A stretch of 64,000 bases of DNA. Origin: Rhodospirillaceae bacterium UBA6219 (GTDB lineage: Bacteria; Pseudomonadota; Alphaproteobacteria; Rhodospirillales; Magnetospirillaceae). Positions 50,176 to 62,100 of the stretch are shown here, in pieces. The position numbers and the translations under genes were made by a program. Within the stretch, counting starts at the first letter, position 1; each line of letters opens with the position of its first letter. Where the stretch lies: assembly GCA_002435715.1 (NCBI GenBank), contig DISD01000079.1:49402-113401 (forward strand), given 5' to 3'. The notes under the pieces are model-generated. The model had not been told where the DNA came from and made no database searches. It was given only the letters and a program-made list of their open reading frames with translations.

Positions 50176-53100
50176 ATGGCTGAAGATAATTTGAACCAGC
50201 CCGAAGCCGACGTGACGACCCATGACGGGCCGGAAGTCTCGACTTTTGACGCCCTTCATCTGGACGGCAAGGGAACCGACCGCCTGGATGACGCCGAAGA
50301 GCAGGAGATGCCCGAAGGCAGCGCCGGCGAGAAGGAAGACGTCAAGGGCTTCGCCAACGTTCAATCAGCCAACCGCGAAACCTTCGAGAAGATGCAGGCC
50401 GGAGCTCCGGCCGAAGAAGGCGCGACCCCGGTCGGCGACCAGGTGATCTCCGAGGTCTACACCCCCAGCGAGCCCGACAACCAGGTCGAGGTCCGCTTCG
50501 AGAATCCGCAGCCGAGTTTCGTCCCCGAACAGGCGGCCGAGACGGAAGGGAACTCCCCCACCGGCTTGCGGGAATCCGTGCGCCCCGAACCCGGACGCGA
50601 GGCTGAACGCCCGGTCGCCAATGGTGACGGCGAGGATGATGGCGAAGACGGCGCCGCCGCGCCCGCCGCCGCCGCGCCCGAAGTGGTTCCGGAAACCGTG
50701 ATCCCGCCGCCGCCGGTGGTCCCCCCCGTTCCCGACAATCCGCCGGTGGCGCAGACGCCGATTCTGACGGTCACCGCGGTCACCGGCACCGAAGACGTGC
50801 CCACCAAGCTGCAGATCACTGCCAGCACCGCCGATTCCGATAATGGCGCCGAAACCCTGTCTTCCATTCAGATCAGCGGCGTTCCCAGCTACTTCGAGAT
50901 CGTCGATAGCAACGGCAATACGGTGGGAACATTGTCGGGCGGTGTCTGGACTTTGAGCAACCCGACCCAGGCGCAGTTGGACAATCTGTATCTGCGCAAC
51001 CTGGACGACGACGACGACGGCGATTTCAGCGGTACGCTGAACCTGACCGTCACCGCCACCTCGACCGATTCCGGGACCACCGCCTCGACTTCGGCTCCTT
51101 TGGTGGTGAATATCGTTGCCGTGGCCGATGCCCCCGGTCTGTCGGTGCAAGATTCCGCCGGCATGGAAAACACCTGGATCGATTTGTCCATCAACGTGGT
51201 GGACAAGGATGTGGGCGTCGACAATTCGGAAAGCCAGACCATCTATATTTCCGGTCTGCGCAATGGCGACACCCTGCGTTACACCGATGGCGACGGCAAC
51301 GTTCACGTGGTCACCGGCAATGCGGTGACCAACGATGCCGATGGTTTGCCAGACGGGACCTATTTCGCCGTTCCGGCGGAATATCAAAGCAGTGTCGAAA
51401 TCCGGCCGGCCACCAATAACAGCACCGATTTCAACCTGACCGTCTACGCGAAAAGCGTCGAGGATTCCAATAGCGACACCGCCATTTCCGGCCCGCAGAC
51501 CATCCAGGTGGACGTGGGTGTGGTCGATCCCTCGGTCAGTGGCTCGGGCAGCGGCAACGAAGACAACTGGGCCGATTTGACCCTTTCGGCCAACATCAAC
51601 CAGACCGACGGTACCGAATCCATCACCGTCTATATCGAGGATCTGCCGGCGGGCGCCATCCTGCGTACCAGCAGCGGTACGGTGCTGACCACCACCACCT
51701 ATACCGACGCCGACGGCAACACCCATACCGGTTACGACGTCACCGCCTATCGTGATGCTTCCGACGGCAGCATCGACGGTCTGCAAGTGGGGTGGGACAC
51801 TTCGGTCGCCGCCACCACCCATCTGGATGACAATATCAGCTTCAACCTGCGTGCCGTGGTCCGCGACAACGACACCGACGATGATACCGGTGAATATCGC
51901 GATACCGGCACCAGTGTGGGCTCGCGTGCCCCCGACGTCTCCGATGTGGTGACCCCGGTCAACGTGGTGATCAAGGCGGTGGCCGACGCCCCAACCCTTT
52001 CCGCCAGCGCCATCGGCGTCGAGGACAAGTGGTTCAGCCTGGACATCCAGTCCAGTTTGGTGGACCAGGACGGCAGCGAAACGCTGTCCATCACCGTCAC
52101 CGGCGATCCGGACAATTTCACCTTGCGTGACGGCACCACCGGCACCCTTTACACCGCCGCCGACAACGGCAACGGCACGGTGACCTATACCCTGACGCCG
52201 GCGCAGTTGAACAACCTGCAGATCAAGGGCGGCCAGGACAGCGATTCCGACTTCAATCTGGTGGTCAAGGCGACCGCCACCGAAGGTGCGTCCGATGCCG
52301 AAACCGCTGTGCGCAGCGCCACCACCACCCAGTTGGTCAATGTCCAGGTGCTGTCCGACGCCGATTTGCCGACCATCACCGTGGTCGAAGACCCGGTCCT
52401 GGTCAACGAAGACCAGTTCGTCGGCCTGCGTGACCTGATCAGCGGCACCAAGGCGGTGCAGGCCTGGCTGGGTGAACAGGGCGCCACTGACGGCATGGGG
52501 GTCAGCACCGACACTTCGGAAACCTTGACCTTCCAATTGGTGGCCAAGGACGAATCGCGCATCTGGATCGACGCCGATGGCGACGGTAACCAGGACAGTG
52601 GCGAGGTGACCATCCTGCATCCTGGCGACAGTGTCAGTCTGACCGCCGCCCAGGTCTTCGGCAATCTGGTCAAGGTCGGCGGTGTCGCCGATTGGGCCAG
52701 TTCGGGCAGCACCGATCTGGTGCAGTTCGACATCAAGGTGATCGCCACCGAAGCCAACGATTCCAACGACGACACGTTGGAAAGCCAGCTGGAAGCCGGC
52801 CTGACCCGCTCGGGCACGGCGGAAAGCGGTTACGAGACCTTGTCGCTTTACGTCGAACCGCAATTCGACAGCGCCACCGTCACCGCCAGCAATTCCGGCA
52901 AGGAAGACCAGTTCGTGGAACTGGGCGAGGACCGTATCGCCCTGACCCCCACCTTGGTGTTCACCGACACCGACGGTTCGGAACAGCCCGATCCCAACGG
53001 CACCACCACCATCACCTCTACCGACGAGGACATGGTCGGTGGCGATATCTATGTGAATGGCGTCAAGCTGGAACCGAGCAGCGTCACTTATGCTGCCGAC

Positions 53101-56100
53101 GGCGTGACCGTGGTTTCCAAGACCTGGGACGTGCCCAATTCCACCCTGACCGAGACCTCGGACAACAATTGGGTGATGAGCGGCGTCACCTTCCAGTCCG
53201 AACGTCATCAGGCCGGCGATGCCAACTATTCCATCAGCGTCGACGTCTATGACACCCAGACGAGTGTGACCTCTTCGGTGACCGGAACCGGGACTCTGTC
53301 CGTCGCCGCCATCGCCGACACCCCCCTGGTTTCGGTGAGCGACGTGGCTTTGACCGAGACCGCCGGTGTGCAGGCGGTTGACCTGTCGATCACGCCGACC
53401 TTGATCGACACCGACGGTTCGGAAACCCTTTACGTCTATGTCACCGGCGTGCCCGATGGGGTGACGCTGAATCACGGCAGTCTGGTCGCTTCGGGGACGG
53501 AAGTGGACGGGGTGACCTTCACCGGCACCACCTACAAGCTGACCCAGGCCGAATTGTCGGGGCTGCAGGCCAATCTGCCGGCCGGTTATTCCGACGACTT
53601 CAAGCTGACGGTTTATTCAGCCACCGAGGAAACCACCAATGGTCAGTCGGTGGTGGCCGGCCAAGGGGTGGCCATCAGCACCGCCAGCACGCTGGACGTG
53701 GAAATCGGTATCCTTGATCCGATTCTGAATGTCGGTTCGCTGGTGACCACGGAAGACAGCTATTACGCCCTGGACAACGTCACGGTGACCAACCCGGCCG
53801 ACGACGTCACCGATTCGTTCGCGGTCACGGTGTCGGGTCTGACCAGTGGCTTCACCCTTTATCAATCCGACGGCAACGGCGGCTATGTGGCGCTGAGCGT
53901 CAACGGTGACGGGTCCTATACCATTCCCGCCGGGCTGATCGACGCCGACGGCCATCTGAGCGGTGTCTATATCAAGGGGCAGTCGGATTCCGATGCCGAC
54001 GCCACCTTCACCCTGACGCTGACCAAGCAGGACGTTGATTACGGCGGTTCGACCTCGCACGAGCAAGATGCCACCATCGGTGGCGTCAACGTTCAGGACA
54101 AGTCGGTGGTCAGCCAGGTTCTGACCGTCACCGTCAACCCGGTGTTGGACGCCGTCACCGTGACCGGCGCCAATTCCGGCGTCGAAGACCAGCATGTGGA
54201 AGATACGTCGGCGCGCATCGCGTTGACGCCGACGGTGACCTTCACCGACGGCGACGGGTCGGAAACCCCCACCACCGGCGGCTTCATCACCTTGTCCACC
54301 AGTGACAGCGTGATGAGCCAGGGCACCGTCTATGTGATGGTGAACGGTTCGGAAGTGGCGGTGACCCCGGACGGTGTCTATGACGACCAGCACAATTTGT
54401 TGGCCAGCGTGTCCACCAGCGGCGGCGTCACCACCTGGACTTTCGCCAATTCCTATCTGACCGAGGGTACCTCCAACGTCTGGACTTTGTCCGGCGTGAC
54501 CATCCAGCCCGAACGCCACGATGCCGGCAACGCCAGCTACAACATCACCGTGGACGTGGACGACAATGGCGGCGCGGCGGCGGAAGCCACCGGCACCGGC
54601 ACCTTGGTGGTGGCGGCCATCGCCGACACCCCCCTGGTTTCGGCCCAGGACATCTCGCTGACCGAAACCGCGGCGGCGCAGTCCATCGACCTGACCATCA
54701 CGCCCACCCTGGTCGACACCGACGGATCGGAAACCCTTTATGTCTACGTCACCGGTCTGCCCGATGGCGTGACCCTGAATCACGGCAGTCCGGTCGCTTC
54801 AGGCACGGTGGTGGACGGGGTGACCTTCACCGGCACCACCTACAAGCTGACCCAGGCGCAATTGGTTGGATTGAAGGCCAACCTGCCGGCCGGCTATTCC
54901 AACGACTTCCAGCTCAGCGTCTATTCGGCCACGGTGGAAACCACCAACGGTCAGTCGGTGGTGGCCGGCCAAGGCGTGGCGATCAGTGCCGTCGACACCT
55001 TGAACGTGGAAATCGGTGTTCTTGACCCGACCATCACTGTCGGGACGTTGTCCACCAACGAAGACACGCCTTTGTCCCTGGCCGGAATCAGCATCACCAA
55101 TCCGGCCCATGATGCCACCGACACCCTGACCGTGAGTATCGAAGGGCTCAGCCCCGGCTTCTCCTTGACCACGGCGGACGGTACGGCTTTGACCGCCAAT
55201 GCCGACGGCTCCTACACCATTCCGTCCGAATTGGTCGTGAATGGCACGCTGTCGGGTGTGTATCTGAAGGGCACCAGCAAATCCGACGCCGACGCCAGCT
55301 TTACCGTGCGTGCCGTCAAGACCGACGTCGATGTGGGCACCACCACCGAAGACGACATGGGCACCGCCTATCAGGACAGCGCCCAGGACGTGGAAAATGT
55401 CACCGTCACCGTCAAGGCGGTGGCCAACGCCCCGACTTTGTCCGCCAGCGCCATCGGCGTCGAGGACAAGTGGATCAACCTGAACATCTCTGCCGGTTTG
55501 GTCGACACCGACGGATCGGAAAATCTGACGGTGGAGATTTCCGGTGTGCCCAGCGGCTTGAACCTGTATTCGCCCAATACGACGGTGACGCAGGTGACGG
55601 GGTCGGATGGCAAGGTCACCTACACCATTGGCCCGGCCGAATCGACGGCGGAGATGAAGACATGGCTGTCGGATTTGCGTCTGATCGACCTTGATCCGCA
55701 AAGTGATTACGGCCAGAACAATTCCGATTTCACCTTGACCGTCAAGGCCATCGCCACCGAAGAGGCCAGCGACCCCGACCAGGTGGCGACGCAGACCGCC
55801 ACCACGACGAAATCGGTCAGCGTCAAGATTTACGGCGATGCCGACGAACCCGAGGTGACCGTGCTGGAAGGCGCCACCGAGGCCAGTGCGGTGACCATCG
55901 AAGAAGACCAGTTCTATAGCCTGAAGACCGTGCTGAGCGGCCGTTCCGGCGAGGACGTGGCCGCCACCACCACGGGCCTGTCCCTGGACGGGTCGGAAAC
56001 CATCACCTATGTGATCGCCCCCAACGCCGCCGACGAGCCGGTGCGGGTGAAGATTTGGAATGCCAGCAAGACGGAATTCGCCATTACCGAGTTGAACACC

Positions 56101-59100
56101 GGTGACGGTTCTTCCGCCAATGACAGCATCACCGTCACCGCCAAGCAGGTGTTGGACGGTTTGGTGGAAGTGGGTGGCCCCGCCAACTGGGGCGATGACG
56201 TCATCGGCTTCAAGATCACGCCGATCGCCACGGAAAAGGATGGCGACAACCTTAATTCCAATGGCACCAGCAATCCCACCGAGGAGAGCAAGGCCCAGTC
56301 GTCGATTGCCGCCAGCAACGGCTTTGACAGCATCGCCGACAACAACCTCAGCCGCTCGGCCTCGGCGACGGGGGACACCCAGACTTTCTATCTGCGCATC
56401 GACCCGGTGGTGGATGAAACCTATATTTCGTCCTCGGTGACCGGCGAAGAAGACCAGGTGGGCGGCATCCCCTTCACCCCGGTGATCAGTCTGACCGATA
56501 CCGACGGTTCGGAAAAGTTGACCGGCAATGTGGATATCCTGGTCAAGCAAGGCACCCTGAACGGTCACTTCGAGCTGGACGACGTGACCATGGTCGCTTC
56601 GGGGACAACGACGGTGGATGGTGTCACCTATGACATCTACACCGTGCCCGGGACCAGCGTCACTGGAACGCCGACGGCTGGTTACACTTTGGATGGTGTG
56701 GTTTTCGTGCCGACCGAGCATTCGGATCTGGACGTCACCTACCGCATCCGCTCCACCACCTTGGATGACAAGGACGGAGACGGCAACGGTGCCACCTATT
56801 CCACCGTCACCTCGGAAGCCACCTTGGTGGTCCAGGCGGTGGCCGACGCCCCTGTGCTGACCATCGGCAGCGGGGGGGACGTGAACGGCACGCTGACGGT
56901 GACCGGCGACGAAAACAACGGTAAGCCCAGCTATCACGGCATCGAGCTGAACCTGTCGGCGGCCATGCCCGACCAGGACGGCTCGGAAACCCTGTCCAAT
57001 GCCGAGCTGCGCAACGTTCCCGACGGTTGGACGGTGTCCTATTACGACGGCAACGGCAATTATCTGGGCGATGCCGTCAAGGGTGTTGCCGATGCCGAGG
57101 GCGACTATACCTGGACGCTGAACACCGCCTATGTGAAGGCCGGTTCCGGTATCACCGTGGTCCTGGTGCCGCCGGTGCACGCTGATGCCGACGCCGCCAA
57201 TGTGGTGTTCTGGGCCAAGACCATCGAAGACACCTTGAATGACGGCGACAACGACGACCAAGTGAAGGTCGGTTCGGCCGAAAGCTCGGTCAGCTTCAAC
57301 GTGCTGGTCAACGCCGTGGCCGATCAGCCCAATTTGTTGGTCAGCAACGCCCGGGTCGAGGAAGACCACACGGTCAAGCTGGACATCCGTGGGGCGCTGA
57401 TCGACACCGACGGTTCGGAAACCCTGACCTATCAGATCAGTGGGGTGCCGGCCGATGCCAGTTTCGTCGATGCCAACGGCAACCCGGTGGGCACCTATTC
57501 GAATGGGGTGTGGACCTTCTCGGCGTCGCAGGTGGGCGACCTTTACTTCAAGCCCGGAACCGACAGCAACGTCGACGCCAATTTGACGGTCACGGCCGTC
57601 GCCACCGAAACCAACGACAACGGTACCAGTGCCGACAACGTGGCCACCAAATCGGCCAATATCCAGGTCATCGTCATCGGCAAGTCCGATGGCGCCTTGG
57701 ATCAGAACGGTGACGCCGTCACCGCCACCAGCGGCAATTTGACCGCCACCGGTTCGGAAGACCAGTTGATCGACCCGCAATTGGGCAATTACACCGTGGC
57801 TGACCAGGACGTGGCCTTGCACCGCGACCAGTCGGAAACCCTGTCCATGGTGTTGTGGGGCATTCCGTCCGGTGTCAGCCTGGTTCTGGTGGACACCAAC
57901 GGCCATGTGGTCGAGACCTCGGATTACCTGAAATATGTCGGCACCGCCGCCGATGGCACGGCGCAATGGTCCATCGCGCCCGAATACCTGTCCATGGTGC
58001 GGTTCTCGGCGCCGTCCAATTATGCCGGGACCTTCGACGTCAAGCTGCGGGTGATCACCACCGAAGACGACGGCAATTCGTTGTCGGTGGACAAGACCCT
58101 GTCGGTGACCGTCAACCCGGTGGCCGACAAGGCCGGCGTGTCCATCACCGGCACCACCACCGAAGATGCCTGGTTGGCCGGCGGCAGCGATGCCGGGGTG
58201 GCTTTCGGCTTCTCGGTCGATGCCGGCGACAAGGGCGGCGGCAACGCGGTGATCGGCTCGGGCGTTGCCGAACAGGTGACCGACGTGGACGTCACCGTCG
58301 ACGTCAGCGAGCTGATCTCCAAGGGGGGCCTTGCCCCTTCGAACCTGTATGTGACCTTTGGCGGCCACACCTATACGCCGACCCTGGTGGGCGACAAATG
58401 GGTGATCGTCATCAATGACGTGCCGGTGACCCCCGGCACCGACGTGGATGTCAGCGGCTTCAAGCTGTTCGGCGTCCCCGAGGATTGGTCCGACGACGTG
58501 CCCGTCACCTTGAAAGTGACCGTCACCGACACCTTGGGCAGCACCGTCAGCACACGGACCGACGACATCGACGGCTCGATCCGTATCGTCGCCGACGCCG
58601 ATGCCCCGGAATTCAACATCGACTTGGTGAATTCGGACCTGGATGCCAGCAATGGTCTGGCGGTACTGAACGGCACCATCAGCGTCGGTGACACCGACGG
58701 TTCGGAAAGCATGTATCTGGTGATTTCCGGCGTGCCCAACGGCGTCACCATCCCCGGCGGTATCAATGCCGGGGGGGGCAGTTGGATCGTCCCCAGCGAA
58801 GACGGTTCCATCGAGAACCTGACCTTCAATTCGTCGCTGATGAGCGGCGAACACACATTGACCATCACGGCGCTGGTGACCGACGCTGATCCTGATGGCG
58901 GTTCCGACACCGCGTCGGGATCGACCGAGGTGACCATCGATTTCGGGACCCCCAGCGGTGGCGGCGGCGGCGGTGGAGGTGGCTCGACCATCACCCTCAA
59001 GGCGGCGACCATCGGTACGCTGAGCGGCAACGAGGATGGCTCGATCAGCCTGTCGGCTCTGAGTTTCGACATCACTGACAACGATAGCGGTACCAATTAC

Positions 59101-62100
59101 AGCTACACCGTGGATGGTTCCACGGTAACCAACACGGTGACGGGGATCGACGTCGGCACGCTCAGCGTTAACCTGAAGCTGCCTGATGGCTGGTCGCTTT
59201 CGGGTTCGACCTATTACGACCCGGCGACCGACAGCTACACCATTCCCTATGACTTGCTGTCCTCGGTCTCGATCACGCCGCCCCATGATTACGCCGGTTC
59301 GACCTATGACCTGGACATCCGCGGCGTGGTCACCACCACGTCGGGCCTGTACGACACCGATAGCGGCGATAATTATGAGGAAGTTTCCATCGATGTGACG
59401 GCGGTGGCCGACGGTGCCTCCATCGCCTTCGAGACGGGGAGCGCCACCGAGGACCACGCGGTGGCCGTCAGACTGGAAATTTCGGCCCAGGACGTGGATT
59501 ACTCGGAAGTCCTGACCAACGGCACGGTGACCATCAGCATTGACGATGTCAGCGGCCATCAGCCCGGCACGCTGTCGGGGGCAGGGGTGATCGACAACGG
59601 CAACGGCACCTACACCCTGCAGTTGACGCAGTCCCAGATCGACGATTTCGCCGATTCTGAAAATGGACCGGTTTTGGTCGAAGGTCTGACTTTTACCCCG
59701 GATGCCAATTTCTCGGGCTCGGTCAAGATTCACTTCTCGACCGGGGTGACCGACGGCGCCGATTCCACCACTTCGTCGAGCACGCTGACCATCAATGTCG
59801 GCGCGGTCATCGACGACACCATCATCACGGCGGGCAATGTCAGCGGCGACGAAGATACCGCCATCGCCTTGAATGTTTCCATCGCCCACCAGGATCTGGC
59901 CGGTACCGGCCTCTGGGGTTCGGAAAACGCTTCGGTGGTCATCGGCAATGTTCCCGCCGGGGCGATCATTGAAGGGGCGCTGAACAACGGTGACGGCACC
60001 TGGACGGTGAAAGCTTCCAGCCTGACCATCAGTGAAAGCGGCATCCAGCTGAACGGCGTCAACTATCTGCCGGGTCAGGACGATTCGACCGACCATCAGC
60101 TGACCATCACCACCTATATCTTCGAAAAGGGCAATGCCACGCCCCAGGTGACCACCCAGAACTTCTGGGTGAACGTGAATGCCGTCACCGATGGCGCCAC
60201 GGTCAACCCGGCCGACGTGACCACCACCGAAGACGCGGTGATCGGTCTGGATCTGGGGGCGCAATTGTTGGACGTGGTGGGGGATTCGGAAGCCACCACC
60301 ATCACCATCACCGGGGTTCCGGCGGGGGCCAGCTTCGCGTCGTCCTCGACCGATTTCACCCACAGCGGGGTCGGGACCGCCCAGTTGCAATCGGACGGCA
60401 CCTATACCTGGACCTTCTCGTCCTCCGAGGTCAAGGCGCTGGGTCTGATGACCGGTGGGCTGCTGTACTTCAAGACCGAAGACAACGCTTCGGGCAGTTG
60501 GACCATGACGGTGCAAGCCAGCACCCAGGATATGGACAGCGCCTCCGACGCCAGCCAAACCACCGGTGCGGTGGTTCTCAGCAACTCGCTCAGCTTCACC
60601 GTGACGCAAACCGGTGTGGCCGACGCCCCCTTGCTGAGCATGACCCATGCGGTTACCGCCACCGAGGACAACACCCAACTGCTGGACATCACCGCCAGCT
60701 TGGTGGACACCGATTCGGAAACCCTGTCCATCACCTTGGCCGGGGCGCCGTCCGACACCGTCTTCTACTATCAGGAAAACGGCAATTGGATCGCGGTCCA
60801 CGCCGACAACAACGGGGTGTGGACCATTCCGGGCGGCACTGCCGACAGTTTGTCGGGGATCCGCATGCTGACGCCCAGCAATTACAACGGCACCTTCACC
60901 CTGACGGTCAAGGCGATGGCGTCGGAAGATGGCACCACCGCCTTGGACAGTGCCGCCCAGTCCGGTACGCCGCAAACCATCGTGGTCACCGTCGAGGCGG
61001 TGAACGACGCCCCCACTTTGGACGTCACCACAGGCTCCGGTGCCGGTGCCGGCACCCACAACAGCCCCATCTATGTGGTGCCGGAAAATCCCGATCCGTC
61101 GGTCACCAACGAAATCATCCTGTCCGACGTGGACAGCACCGTTTTCTCGAAGATGACCATGACCATCGGTGGGGCCGGCATGGCCGGCACCGACAGTTTG
61201 GCGCTGAACGGGGTTGCCGACGTTGATTTGGGGGCGGACGGCAAGTTGTCCGTCACCATCGACGGTGCCACGGTGACGGTGAGCTGGGATCAGGCCAGCC
61301 ACACCCTGACCTTCGAAGGCAACGCCAGCGCCGAGCAATACCAGGACCTGGCCAAGTCGGTGTCGCTGTCCAGCAGCAATGGGGCCTTGGCCGACGGTCA
61401 GCGGGTGGTCACCATCACCGCTTATGACGACCACGGGGCCAGCGCTTCCGACAGTGCCACGGTGACCATCACCGGCACCGCGACGTTGACCGGTGATGCC
61501 TTGGGCGACGTGTCCTTCGCCAGCGACGGCACCGCCATCCTGCCGGCCAGTTCCGTCAGCGGGGCGGAAGACGCCACCATCGCCCTGAACCTGGACATGG
61601 CCGACGCGGTCGGCGCCACCCAGGTGGTGACCATCACCGGCATTCCCGAAGGCACTCAGTTCATCCTGGCCGACCATTCGGTGGTGTTGTCCGGTGCTGG
61701 CGGCGTCACGCTTCAGGGCAGCCAATTGGCCGGTCTGTCGGTGAATTTGAATGATTGGTCGGGGCATGCCACCCTGGTGGTCAGCGCCAGCATCGGCGGT
61801 GAAAGCCTGACCGAAAGCGTTGACCTGTCCGTCACCGCCGGTGTCACCGGCACCGACCCCACTGGCGTGGTGTCGGGTACGGTGGCCGATCCCATCCATG
61901 TGGTCAGCGGCTTCACAATCGCCGACCCGTCGGCGGACCTGACCGGCCTGACCGTCACCATGAACGGGGCCGAGATGAATGACAGCCTGGCTTTGTCCGG
62001 GCTGGATTTGACCCTGGACGGCAATGGCGGCCTGAAGGTGTACGGCACCGATATTTCCGTCGCTTACGACACCGACAACCACACCCTGACCTTTACCGGT

